From JANXLS01 sp038227045 (GTDB lineage Bacteria > Planctomycetota > SZUA-567 > H5-PLA8): a stretch of 64,000 nt of DNA. Made by a program: the position numbers and the translations under genes. The stretch spans positions 1 through 64,000 of the forward strand of contig JBBRQD010000005.1 in the NCBI GenBank assembly GCA_038227045.1, written 5' to 3'. How positions within the stretch are numbered: position 1 is the first letter of the stretch; each line of letters starts with the position of its first letter. Shown piece after piece: positions 1 to 8,157 of this stretch. Under the pieces are notes generated by a model. The model worked only from the letters and a program-made list of their open reading frames with translations. It had not been told where the DNA came from and did no database searches.

Positions 1-363
1 AACCGGAAACCTGAAACCCTGATTGGGATCCTGCTTCCGAACAAACCCCATGGGCGATTTTCAACCCACAGAGATGAGTGGGATTCCAAGTTCAGATTTT
101 CAAGGTTGGCCTTGACCTTTAGACATATTCAGAGATGGGCTTTGCTACGCAACACCTTTGGCGTTGAACGGCGCTTAGGAAATTCAATGGCGCTTGCAAT
201 CACCCTTCCTTTTCCACTGTCACAATAGCACAGAGCACTCCCTGAAGCGCCCGCCGCAATCTTGTCTTTGTGTTTTCACCCAATTTTTGATATGAGTGAC
301 AGGCGCGCGGCATGTTTTTGCGTGCGCATCGGTAATTGAACCTGGAGAGGCCCGATATATCGA
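1..363. other. Non-coding stretch before the first gene
   Basis: I see no convincing gene here. The first 18 bases carry an AACCTGA-like heptamer pattern that resembles the right arm of the heptamer repeats at 51966-52038 and 57904-57980, so the window may open inside or at the edge of such an element. The rest is plain intergenic sequence with no strong hairpin. Confidence 0.4.
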
Positions 364-1098
364 ATGGAAATGCTTATTGTTGCACACCGCGGCGCGTCAC
401 AGCAAGCGCCTGAGAACACGCTGCCCGCGATTACCAAGGCGCTCGACGCCGGCGTCCACATGCTGGCGCTTGAAGTGCAAAAAACCAAAGACGATCAGCC
501 CATTTTGCTTGCGGACGTCAGCCTGGACCGCACGACCAACGGCACCGGCCGCGCGACGCGCATGACGGCGAAGGAAATCGGCGCGCTGGACGCCGGGTCG
601 TGGTTCTCCGATGACTTCACCGGCGCGAAAGTCCCGCTGTTGTCCGAGGCGCTGAATGCCGTCGGTGCCAAAGGGCGGCTCCTGCTGTCGCTGCCCGAAA
701 CCAAAGCCGGCACGCCTTGGGCCGACGAACTCGCCAAGGTGCTGAAGGCCCGCAAAAAACCGGCCGACGATGTACTGGTGTTCAGCGATTCCGACAGCCT
801 GAAATCCTTCCGCGAAAAAGCCCCCGATTTTTCCTACGCGCTGGCACTGGGCGAAAAGACCGACGGCTGGGTGTATCTTGAAAAAGCCGCCAAAATGAAT
901 TTGAAACACGTGCGCCCGCTGCGCAATCAAGTGGATGCGGTGTTGGTCCGCCAGGCGCACGCGAAAGGCATTCAGGTCATCGCGCATTTCGCAAACGAAG
1001 AGTCCGATCTGCGCTCATTGATCGAACTGCGCGTGGACGGAATCGTGACGGGGCGCGCGGAAAAATTGAAGACGTTGCTCGCGGAAATTCAGAAGTAG
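364..1098 (+). CDS. Glycerophosphodiester phosphodiesterase-like protein, probably catalytically dead
   Basis: The 244-residue TIM-barrel protein has the GDPD N-terminal signature VAHRGASQQAPENTLPA (residues 6-22) and the later segment TKDDQPILLAD...LDRTTNGTG, so the family call is secure. Active GDPDs bind metal through an E-x-D pair just before TKDG and use a second histidine in the HD motif. Aligned on TKDD, this protein has A35 and E37 in place of E-x-D, A50 in place of that histidine, and S109 where the later IEIK glutamate should be. H8 and R9 remain. There is no signal peptide, so it is probably cytoplasmic. I infer a non-catalytic or altered-function homologue, perhaps a ligand-binding protein. 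The gene stands alone upstream of a strong hairpin and mcsA. Confidence 0.8.
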   Translation: MEMLIVAHRGASQQAPENTLPAITKALDAGVHMLALEVQKTKDDQPILLADVSLDRTTNGTGRATRMTAKEIGALDAGSWFSDDFTGAKVPLLSEALNAVGAKGRLLLSLPETKAGTPWADELAKVLKARKKPADDVLVFSDSDSLKSFREKAPDFSYALALGEKTDGWVYLEKAAKMNLKHVRPLRNQVDAVLVRQAHAKGIQVIAHFANEESDLRSLIELRVDGIVTGRAEKLKTLLAEIQK

Positions 1099-1109
1099 GC
1101 GAACTTCTG

Positions 1110-1191
1110 CCAGAGCCGCGCACGTGAGTAAGCGGCTTTATCTTGCGCGAATAGAACAATCTTGGCCGCTTACTTACGTGCGCGGCTCTGG
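1110..1191. repeat. Long intergenic inverted repeat (27-bp arms)
   Basis: Arms 1110-1136 and 1165-1191 are complementary at 26 of 27 positions, with a 28-base loop. The hairpin lies between the GDPD-like gene and mcsA. It lacks the T-run of a typical terminator, so it looks more like a REP/MITE-type palindrome, although it could still end the upstream transcript. Confidence 0.75.
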
Positions 1192-1221
1192 AATGGGTTT
1201 GAGGAATAAAAGGCGCAGACC

Positions 1222-1833
1222 ATGCCCATGAAGTGCGAAGCTGAGAATTGCGAGAACGAAGCCACTGTGCATCTCACCGAGATCCGCGAGGGCGTCAAAC
1301 ACGAGATGCATTTGTGCGAGGGTTGTGCCGCTGCGAAAGGGCTGCCGGGCAAATCTCATTTTACGATCCAGCAACTGTTGGCCGGCATCGCAAGCCAGAC
1401 GCAGGCGCTGACGCAGCAAAAAACGCGGCGCGGCAAGGATCCGGCGTGCCCCGCGTGCGGAACCACTTTATCGCAGTTTCAATCGTCCGGGCGGTTCGGC
1501 TGTCCCGAGTGCTACGTGGCGTTCAAGGACGACGTTCAAAATCTCGTCGAAAAGATTCACGACAGCACCCAGCACAGCGGCAAAGTTCCGCGGCGAACGT
1601 CGTCGGATGTCGCGATGCAGAAAGATCTGCGCCAGTTGCAGGTCGATTTGAAAAAAGCCATTCGGAACGAGGAGTACGAAAAAGCCGCGGCGTTGCGCGA
1701 CCAGATTCGAAAGCTCGATGAACGCATGGCGGCGGGCGGCCTGCCCCACCCCGGGGGCGCGGACGAACCACAGCAGAAACCGGCATCGCCAAGTGGAACC
1801 AGCGGCAAAAAGAAAGGGAAATCCGAAGGCTGA
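1222..1833 (+). CDS. mcsA: Protein-arginine kinase activator McsA
   Basis: This 203-residue cytoplasmic protein has four cysteine pairs, C5/C10, C32/C35, C76/C79 and C94/C97, which form the two zinc-binding modules of McsA. A UvrB/UvrC (UVR) motif follows at about residues 134-167 (DLKKAIRNEEYEKAAALRDQ). McsA binds and activates the arginine kinase McsB, which marks proteins with phosphoarginine for ClpCP degradation. The next gene, 59 bp downstream on the same strand, is mcsB, so the two are probably cotranscribed. The C-terminus beyond the UVR motif is a low-complexity Pro/Gly/Lys tail. The usual partners ctsR and clpC are not adjacent. Confidence 0.9.
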   Translation: MPMKCEAENCENEATVHLTEIREGVKHEMHLCEGCAAAKGLPGKSHFTIQQLLAGIASQTQALTQQKTRRGKDPACPACGTTLSQFQSSGRFGCPECYVAFKDDVQNLVEKIHDSTQHSGKVPRRTSSDVAMQKDLRQLQVDLKKAIRNEEYEKAAALRDQIRKLDERMAAGGLPHPGGADEPQQKPASPSGTSGKKKGKSEG

Positions 1834-1892
1834 ACGGACCGAGTCGAGAACCGGCACGTTTCGGTTTTTCACTTTTCCGCGCAGCGAGCCGG

Positions 1893-2963
1893 ATGAACGA
1901 TTCGATGAATCTGAACGACATGATTCAAGCGCCCGGCGAATGGATGCGCGGCACCGGCCCCGAGGCGGAGATCGTGATTTCCAGCCGCGTGCGGCTTGCC
2001 CGCAACGTTCGCGGCTTTCATTTCATCACGCGCATGGACGAGGCCGAACGGCTGGCCTGCGAAGCGCATATCCGCAAGCAAATCCAGGAATCCGGCGTCG
2101 CCCAGCCCGGCACTTATTTTGCGCTCCACGAAATGGACGCCACCGACCGCAAGGTGCTCGTCGAACGCCATCTGATCTCCAAGGAACACGAAGACGCCAC
2201 GCACCCGCGCGGCGTGGCCGTCAGCAGCGACGAAGCCGTGTCGATCATGGTCAACGAAGAGGACCATATCCGGCTGCAAGTGCTGCAATCCGGGTTTCAG
2301 CTTCAGGACGCGTGGAAGCTGTGCGGAAAGATCGACGATCAGCTCGAATCTCGGCTGGAGTATTCGTTTTCGCCGCAGCTCGGTTATCTGACCGCCTGCC
2401 CGACGAACGTCGGGACCGGCGTGCGCGTGTCGGTCATGCTGCATCTGCCCGCGCTGGTGCTGACGCGCCATATCGAAAAAGTCTTTCAAGCCGTGTCGAA
2501 AATCAATCTGGCCGTGCGCGGGCTGTACGGCGAGGGGACTGAAGCGAGCGGGCATTTCTACCAAATCTCGAATCAAGTCACGCTGGGCCGCTCGGAAATC
2601 GAAATCGTCAACAATGTCGAGACGGTGATTCCGACGATCGTGCGCTACGAACACGAGGCGCGGCAGACGTTGCTGGCGAAGGACCGCAAGCGCCTTGAAG
2701 ACCGCGTGTGGCGCGCGTTTGGCATGTTGAAATACGCGCAGCTCATGCCCAGCGACGAAGCGATGATGCTGCTGTCGTTCGTGCGCATGGGTGTTCAATT
2801 GGGATTGCTTAAAGAAATGACGCTGCGCGACGTCAACGACCTGTTCGTCTACACACAGCCCGCGCACTTGCAAAAACTCTGCGGCGCGCCGCTGGAATCT
2901 GCGGAGCGCGACATGCGCCGCGCGGCTTATGTGCGGGCGAAACTGGTCAATCTAAAGATATAG
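1893..2963 (+). CDS. mcsB: Protein arginine kinase McsB
   Basis: The 356-residue ATP:guanido phosphotransferase fold has SSRVRLARN near residue 30 and the nucleotide/substrate signature TACPTNVGTGVRVSVMLHLP in the middle. It phosphorylates arginines on client proteins and is activated by McsA, encoded just upstream. The arginine-rich C-terminal segment (RDMRRAAYVRAKL) matches the phosphoarginine-sensing domain of McsB. Length is as usual for the family. The ATG at 1893 is the first plausible start; an in-frame ATG at 1905 is an alternative and neither has a strong Shine-Dalgarno site. It converges with the acylphosphatase gene and no clpC follows. Confidence 0.92.
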   Translation: MNDSMNLNDMIQAPGEWMRGTGPEAEIVISSRVRLARNVRGFHFITRMDEAERLACEAHIRKQIQESGVAQPGTYFALHEMDATDRKVLVERHLISKEHEDATHPRGVAVSSDEAVSIMVNEEDHIRLQVLQSGFQLQDAWKLCGKIDDQLESRLEYSFSPQLGYLTACPTNVGTGVRVSVMLHLPALVLTRHIEKVFQAVSKINLAVRGLYGEGTEASGHFYQISNQVTLGRSEIEIVNNVETVIPTIVRYEHEARQTLLAKDRKRLEDRVWRAFGMLKYAQLMPSDEAMMLLSFVRMGVQLGLLKEMTLRDVNDLFVYTQPAHLQKLCGAPLESAERDMRRAAYVRAKLVNLKI

Positions 2964-2979
2964 CAAGAAGTGGCGTTCG

Positions 2980-3258
2980 CTAAAGTGTTTGAACAATTCC
3001 GAATTGCTGCCACTCGCCGGTGGAATCATCCCACGTCAGTTCTTTCTTGGAGATGTATCCGCCCATTTCGTCTTCGACTGCCAAAATGAACGATTCAATC
3101 TCGCTGCCCAAACCTTCAGCCAGAACTTCAACGCGACCGTCGCTGCGGTTGCGAACCCATCCGGTGACGTTGAAACTCCGCGCCACGTTCATTGTGGCAT
3201 AACGGAAGCCGACTCCCTGGACCGATCCGGAGAAAAAGATTCGCGCGCGTTTGGTCAT
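2980..3258 (-). CDS. acyP: Acylphosphatase
   Basis: The 92-residue protein contains both acylphosphatase signatures: SGSVQGVGFRYAT, with the phosphate-binding arginine R19, and WVRNRSDGRVEV, with catalytic asparagine N37. It hydrolyses acyl-phosphates such as acetyl-phosphate or carbamoyl-phosphate in the cytosol. It starts 20 bp downstream of the TolC-like gene on the same strand and probably shares its transcript. Nothing looks unusual. Confidence 0.92.
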   Translation of the reverse strand: MTKRARIFFSGSVQGVGFRYATMNVARSFNVTGWVRNRSDGRVEVLAEGLGSEIESFILAVEDEMGGYISKKELTWDDSTGEWQQFGIVQTL

Positions 3259-3278
3259 TTAAGATTCTGTCGTCACAA

Positions 3279-5240
3279 CTACGGCTTGCTGTCGATAATC
3301 TCGCAATTGCACTGGGGTTTTCGCACGGGTGCCAGGAGGAGGCGTCGATCCGGCTCGGGTTTTGGATCGCAGCGATACGCGCGGCTGTTGTTCAACGCGT
3401 GGTCCTCGCAACTGGGATCGGCGTCCGGAGCGGATTTTGGCATCTGCTTGTGGCTGAGCGAGTCCGGCAGATGCGCGTCGATTTCGCCGCCCAGCGCGCG
3501 CGCTTCAAGATCCACGCGCCCCGTTGCTTTGCCCACGACCACTTCAAGCCGCGCGAGATCGACCACATAATTGAGCGTCGCGGTGATGAAATCGTTCTTG
3601 GCCAGAACCAGATCGTTTTTCACGCTGACAACTTGAAAGCTGTCCTTGAGACCGTTCTTAAAGCTGACGAACGTCGCCTTGACCGTCAGTTTGGCCTGTT
3701 CAACTCGAAGCGCCTGGATCAATATGGTTCGCTCCGCTTCCCGCAACGTTCTCATGATGTCGCGCACGTCGGCGTGCACGGTGGTGCGAACGCGCTTGAG
3801 GTTGATCTCGGATTTTTGCAGCTCCAGCAGCGCGGTCTCATAGGACGCGCGGTCGGCAATCTTGCCCCACGGAATCGACGCGTTCACCCCCACGGTCCAA
3901 TTGTTGGAATCGGACGTGGAATTCAAGGGCCGCAATTCTTTGCTCGTATAGTTGTGGCCATACGAGCCCACCAGATCCACCTGGTAACCCAGGCCGTTCT
4001 TGGCCAGCATGGTTTGAAGCTGCTGAACGGCGAGGCCGCGGCGGTTGTTCAACAAATCGATGCGGTTGTTCATCGCCTCGTTCAGCACTTTGCTTTCGTC
4101 GAAGTGTTGCGCCTGAAAGACGATCTTGGGCGTGCCCATCACCTCGCCGATCGTGCGATTGTTCGTCGCTTTGCGCGTGATCAGATACACGATGCCTTTG
4201 GCGTCGTCGGACTCCAGCACATCGATCGTTTTTTCCTCGTCGGGCATTTCCTCCGGCGGAATGTCGCCAAAATCGACCGAATTCACACCGACGAGAATTT
4301 TCTCTTCCAAGTCCACGTCCATGATCTGCTTCAACCGGTCATAGGCTGTTTCCAGCGTGCGTTCGTTGACGATGAGATCGAGTTCCCGCGTGCGGAGTTG
4401 CAGTTTAGCCTGAGAGACATCCAGCAGCGTTTCGTTGCCGGCCTTCTCGCGTGCCTCGGTGAATTCGAGAAACTTCTGCGCGGATTTGATCGAATCGCGC
4501 AGCACTTCGCGCTGCTGGATTTGCTGAATGACGCTCGCATACGACTGCCGCACCTGGAAAATCAATCCCTGCGTGTCGAGTTCCAAATTGCCGCGCGCGA
4601 TCAGGCGGCCAATGCGGGCCGTGCGCAATTGCGTCAGGTTCGCGTCCGTCCCGGCGCCTTTCCATAACGGCTGCGAGATATTGGTGGTCACGCTGCGCGT
4701 GGCGTTGTTCAAGTTGGAGCGAGTTTCGTCGAAAACGAAATCGAGCTTCGTGCCCCAGGGCGATTGCTGCGTCACCCCGCTCTGAATCGAAACGCTGCCA
4801 TCGGCCGACGGACCGCGGCGACCCACGCCGGCCGAATTGGAGTGCAGAATGGATTCGTTGAATGTCGGAAAGAATTGCGACCAGGCTATGCGCACGGCAT
4901 AATCGGACTCCCGGTCGTTGAGGCGGCTGAGCTTTAAATTCAAATTATTTTGAATCGCAATTTCGACACACTCGTCGAGCAGCAGCAGGATTCCGCTGTC
5001 CGCCGCATACGGCGACTTGTTTTCCGTCGGGTTCGTGGAAGGCTTTGAATCCGCCGGAGGGCCCGGTTGGCCCGCGGCTTTTTTCATCGCATTTTGAGCG
5101 TTCGCGGGATCGACGAGATTGGGCTTCAACACCGGAGGTAATTCGGGCGGAGTTTTCTTTTCCTCGGCGACGGAGACCGCCGCAGCGATACTTAACACGA
5201 TTGAACATAAGATAATGCGTGAACGCACGGAATGTCCCAT
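3279..5240 (-). CDS. TolC-family outer-membrane efflux-type protein
   Basis: I chose the ATG at 5240 because it begins a clean signal peptide (MGHSVRSRIILCSIVLSIAA); the frame stays open further upstream but that part crosses a palindromic repeat. The mature protein (about 650 residues) has the OEP/TolC layout: paired long helical segments such as QTQGL/QVRQSYASVIQQ and EAREKAGNETLLDVSQAKLQ, each followed by strand-rich segments, duplicated in the two halves. TolC-type trimers form a channel through the outer membrane and periplasm for type I secretion or RND efflux. No membrane-fusion protein or inner-membrane pump lies next to it, so the substrate is unknown. The last 40 residues are a Cys/Arg/Pro-rich tail not typical of the family. 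Confidence 0.82.
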   Translation of the reverse strand: MGHSVRSRIILCSIVLSIAAAVSVAEEKKTPPELPPVLKPNLVDPANAQNAMKKAAGQPGPPADSKPSTNPTENKSPYAADSGILLLLDECVEIAIQNNLNLKLSRLNDRESDYAVRIAWSQFFPTFNESILHSNSAGVGRRGPSADGSVSIQSGVTQQSPWGTKLDFVFDETRSNLNNATRSVTTNISQPLWKGAGTDANLTQLRTARIGRLIARGNLELDTQGLIFQVRQSYASVIQQIQQREVLRDSIKSAQKFLEFTEAREKAGNETLLDVSQAKLQLRTRELDLIVNERTLETAYDRLKQIMDVDLEEKILVGVNSVDFGDIPPEEMPDEEKTIDVLESDDAKGIVYLITRKATNNRTIGEVMGTPKIVFQAQHFDESKVLNEAMNNRIDLLNNRRGLAVQQLQTMLAKNGLGYQVDLVGSYGHNYTSKELRPLNSTSDSNNWTVGVNASIPWGKIADRASYETALLELQKSEINLKRVRTTVHADVRDIMRTLREAERTILIQALRVEQAKLTVKATFVSFKNGLKDSFQVVSVKNDLVLAKNDFITATLNYVVDLARLEVVVGKATGRVDLEARALGGEIDAHLPDSLSHKQMPKSAPDADPSCEDHALNNSRAYRCDPKPEPDRRLLLAPVRKPQCNCEIIDSKP

Positions 5241-5360
5241 TGGATACCGCCTGCAAATCTGCCCATTCTGAGTCTGGCGATCTCCGGCTTCTGCTCCGCC
5301 GGTGCTTTTGCTTGGAAAATTGAAACCACACAATAACACTTTTTGACGCCAGATCAAGCA

Positions 5361-5420
5361 AAAGTGGTGAGGGGGTCTCGCCCTCACGATTCTGTATGGG
5401 CGGGTTGCCCATGCCACTTT
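5361..5420. repeat. Paired palindromes inside an outer inverted repeat
   Basis: The outer arms AAAGTGG (5361-5367) and CCACTTT (5414-5420) enclose two small hairpins, one at about 5366-5386 (GTGAGGG...CCCTCAC) and one at 5397-5412 (ATGGGC...GCCCAT). The same two-hairpin design recurs at 11438-11507, 48133-48187 and 49509-49567 with different stem sequences. It lies between the divergent TolC-like gene and the small membrane protein. Confidence 0.6.
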
Positions 5421-5452
5421 CTTTTTGCGGCGCGACGGTTAAAATCGCCGCC

Positions 5453-5728
5453 ATGAGCAACGCGAGCGACAGCATACCGCCCATCGGCGCAGCGCCGGAG
5501 AACGAAGATTTTCAGCATCCCTGGATTATCAGCGCCATCGTCTCGGCCCTGTGCTTCGGCGCCGGTTTCGTGCTCCTCTATACGTCGCGCATCTGGTCCA
5601 ACGTCTGCCAGTGGGCCGATTGGCCATTCCTGATTTACACCGCGATTCTGACGCCGGTCTTGATGGGCTTCTACACGTATGGTGTGTATCGCGTCCTTGA
5701 GTTGCTGTTTCGGCGAAAGACGAAATAG
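5453..5728 (+). CDS. Small two-helix membrane protein
   Basis: A 91-residue protein with a polar N-terminus and two hydrophobic helices, roughly residues 25-45 (IISAIVSALCFGAGFVLLY) and 57-80 (FLIYTAILTPVLMGFYTYGV), ending in a basic RRKTK tail. I start it at the ATG at 5453; a longer frame exists but runs back through the palindromes. I do not recognise a family. It may be a small inner-membrane protein, and its neighbours give no clue to function. Confidence 0.5.
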   Translation: MSNASDSIPPIGAAPENEDFQHPWIISAIVSALCFGAGFVLLYTSRIWSNVCQWADWPFLIYTAILTPVLMGFYTYGVYRVLELLFRRKTK

Positions 5729-5855
5729 CGCGAACGGCAACTCTCGGCTGTGTCCGGCTCTCAGTCTCGAATCTTTTTTCTGCGTTTGCGCTTGAGGATT
5801 ATCGGGCGTAATTTAACAGCCCAATCCATCGATTCAATTCTCAAAGGAGTCTCTC

Positions 5856-6299
5856 ATGCTTCCGGAAGAACAGTTGCTCGTGATCGATGCTCTCACGCCT
5901 TCGCTGACCGACAAGTCCGCCGATGTTCGTAAAGACGCGCTTCGCTGCATGATCGGCTTCGGGCTGGACGGCCTGGGCCGGATCATCGATGTGCTTGAAG
6001 ACCCGGCCTGCGACAGCGCCTGCAAATGCGACGCGGTACACGCGATCGGCTACGCATTTTCAGAAGGCAAAGTCGGCAAGTCCGGAATCGTCAAGGTGGC
6101 GATGAAGGCGCTGGAAAATTGTCTGACGAAGGAAGACCTATGCTCCGCCGCGGTCGTCGCGCTGGGCGAGATCGGTCCGCAGGCGGTGGCGGCCAAGAAG
6201 AATCTGCTGGCGATGCTGGACGGCAAAAAGGGCAACAATCTTCTGTGCGTCAAGATCGGCGCGGCGCTGCTGAAGATTTCGCCAATCAATAATCAATAA
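5856..6299 (+). CDS. HEAT-repeat protein
   Basis: The 147-residue soluble protein is built of short helical repeats: KSADVRKDALRCMIGFGLDG, then DSACKCDAVHAIGYAFSEGK, then EDLCSAAVVALGEIGPQAVA. These resemble HEAT/PBS-type repeats, which mediate protein-protein contacts. The start is supported by AAAGGAG 11 bp upstream. It is cysteine-rich for a HEAT protein (six Cys). The membrane protein gene follows after 24 bp, so the two may be cotranscribed. The partner is unknown. Confidence 0.65.
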   Translation: MLPEEQLLVIDALTPSLTDKSADVRKDALRCMIGFGLDGLGRIIDVLEDPACDSACKCDAVHAIGYAFSEGKVGKSGIVKVAMKALENCLTKEDLCSAAVVALGEIGPQAVAAKKNLLAMLDGKKGNNLLCVKIGAALLKISPINNQ

Positions 6300-6323
6300 T
6301 TAAATCGTTGGATAGCGAGCCAA

Positions 6324-7235
6324 ATGGGCGAACTGGCCGTTTACACACATTCCGGAAAGATGGGCAACGGACCCTGGTCGATTCCCATTGCGGCCGTGCC
6401 CGTCACATTACTAGCGAGCATCGCGTACGGTTACGCCTGTCTTTACAATCCCTTCGTAAAACTGGGCGTTTTCATTACTATCGGTTTCGGCATACTGATC
6501 GCGTACATCGTCGCGCGCGCGGGCAAGTCGGCGAAATGCCGCAGCGGCGCATGTCTGATGCTGATGGGATTGCTGTGCGGCGTAATCGCAGTGTATGCGA
6601 GCTGGGTTGTATATCTATATGGGCTGATGAACCGCTACGGAAGCGGCGCCGCGAACGTTTCTCTATTCCAATTATTTCTCTCGCCGGCCGATGTCTGGAC
6701 CATTGTCGAAACAATCAACTCACGGGGATTCAAACTAAACGGTTCGACGCTCAGCGGATTGACGTTGTGGCTCGCTTGGGGAACAGAAGCCCTGATCCTC
6801 ATCGGTTTCGCAACTGCGATGCCCACAACCTATATGAAATCGTGGGTCTTCTGCGAACCATGCAACAGATGGTGCGCGGAAAAAGACGACATCGCGCGAT
6901 TCGGCGCGCCGCTGTCTGGCGATCAAACCGAAAAATTGAAAGCCGGAGACCTCACAGTGCTCGCTAATTTGCAGCCCTATGCCGGTGGAAATACGCCACA
7001 CATCCGTTTGAATAATCGGCGCTGCGATACCTGCGGCCAAACTGAAACGGTCGCGATCCAGCGGTATTGGTATGAAGAGGTGAAAGGCAAATCGAATGAA
7101 AAATCGGAAGTTCTGACCCAGCACATTCTGCTGGACGCGGATGCGTTGACTTCGCTGCAAAATGCGCTGGTGGCACAAGCCGAAGCAAATGCGGCTCAGC
7201 CTGCGCCGCAATTGACGCCAGCGAAAAAATCGTGA
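6324..7235 (+). CDS. Polytopic membrane protein with a cysteine-paired cytoplasmic domain
   Basis: This 303-residue protein has about four transmembrane helices in its first 170 residues (for example IPIAAVPVTLLASIAYGYA and FITIGFGILIAYIVA), followed by a soluble C-terminal half. That half has two Cys clusters, CEPCNRWC and CDTCGQ, which suggests a small zinc-binding fold. I do not recognise the family. It lies between a HEAT-repeat gene and the carbonic anhydrase on the same strand. A coupled role is possible but unsupported. Confidence 0.6.
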   Translation: MGELAVYTHSGKMGNGPWSIPIAAVPVTLLASIAYGYACLYNPFVKLGVFITIGFGILIAYIVARAGKSAKCRSGACLMLMGLLCGVIAVYASWVVYLYGLMNRYGSGAANVSLFQLFLSPADVWTIVETINSRGFKLNGSTLSGLTLWLAWGTEALILIGFATAMPTTYMKSWVFCEPCNRWCAEKDDIARFGAPLSGDQTEKLKAGDLTVLANLQPYAGGNTPHIRLNNRRCDTCGQTETVAIQRYWYEEVKGKSNEKSEVLTQHILLDADALTSLQNALVAQAEANAAQPAPQLTPAKKS

Positions 7236-7289
7236 TGCGTTTTCAAACGCAGTTCTCATAGCCGTTCACAAACAAAGGGATATTGGTTC

Positions 7290-8075
7290 ATGAAGCAAAT
7301 TCACTCACTCTCGCACCGCACGGTTTTCGCAATAACCGCGTTGACCGCGGCATGGCTGTCGTTGTCGTCGTGCTGTTCGACTCCGCACTGCGATTCGTGC
7401 AGTTCCGTTCAATACACTTCCGCGCCGTCCGTCACGACTCCGTCTGTTGAAAACGCGCCTCTTGAGCCGATGGCTGAAGCGCCGGTCAAAAATGGCGATG
7501 AAGCGCTGGTGCGCCTGATGGAAGGGAACAAGCGGTTCGTCGCGTTCAAACTTCATAAACCAAATGCAAACGAAGCACGGCGCCAGGAACTCGACAAAGG
7601 ACAGCAGCCCTTCGCCACAATTTTTAGTTGCGTCGATTCGCGCGTGCCGCCGGAGCTTGTCTTCGACCGTGGTTTGGGCGACTTGTTCGTCACGCGCACG
7701 GCCGGGCAAGTGGCCGACAAAGCGGTGCTCGGAAGCATCGAATATGGCGCCGAACATCTGCACATCCCGTTGCTGATGATTTTAGGCCACACGAATTGCG
7801 GCGCGGTAAAAGCGACGATCGAAACGGTCGCATCCAATGGCCACGCCGATGAGAACATCGGCGCGCTGATCGATGGCATTCGTCCGGCCGTTGAGAAGGC
7901 CAAGACCGCCGGCGGCGAATTGCTCGACAAAGCCGTGCGCGCGAATGTCGAATTGGCCGTTGAACGCATGAAGAACGTGCCGGCGCTGTCGGAAGCCGTG
8001 AAGCATGGCCATTTGAAGATTGTCGGCGCCGTCTACAATCTGGACACAGGCGTCGTCGAAATCACGGTGCCGTAG
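7290..8075 (+). CDS. Beta-class carbonic anhydrase, predicted lipoprotein
   Basis: Residues 1-28 form a signal peptide with a lipobox ending LSLSSC, so C28 is probably lipidated and the enzyme sits in the periplasm or on an outer membrane leaflet. The catalytic domain (about 70-261) has all beta-CA hallmarks: CVDSR (C114, D116, R118) and HTNCGAV (H167, C170), the zinc ligands and the Asp-Arg dyad. It interconverts CO2 and bicarbonate. A short Cys/Ser/Thr/Pro-rich linker (residues 28-65) joins the anchor to the enzyme. AAAGGGAT precedes the ATG. Beta-CAs are usually cytoplasmic, so the export signal is the noteworthy part. Confidence 0.9.
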   Translation: MKQIHSLSHRTVFAITALTAAWLSLSSCCSTPHCDSCSSVQYTSAPSVTTPSVENAPLEPMAEAPVKNGDEALVRLMEGNKRFVAFKLHKPNANEARRQELDKGQQPFATIFSCVDSRVPPELVFDRGLGDLFVTRTAGQVADKAVLGSIEYGAEHLHIPLLMILGHTNCGAVKATIETVASNGHADENIGALIDGIRPAVEKAKTAGGELLDKAVRANVELAVERMKNVPALSEAVKHGHLKIVGAVYNLDTGVVEITVP

Positions 8076-8081
8076 CGCCGA

Positions 8082-8157
8082 TGACAAGGTGAGGGGTGAA
8101 AAAGACATTCTACTTCGAGTGAAATAGCCGTTTCACCTTGTCACCCCCTCATCCCTA
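8082..8157. repeat. Heptamer-phased inverted repeat
   Basis: Left arm 8082-8102 reads in 7-mers (AAGGTGA, GGGGTGA type). Right arm 8131-8157 reads TTTCACC, TTGTCAC, CCCCTCA, TCCCTA. The arms pair in more than one register (TGACAAGGTG with CACCTTGTCA; TGAGGGGTGA with TCACCCCCTCA). It separates the convergent carbonic anhydrase and dehydrogenase genes, and its end includes the dehydrogenase stop codon at 8155-8157. Confidence 0.6.
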
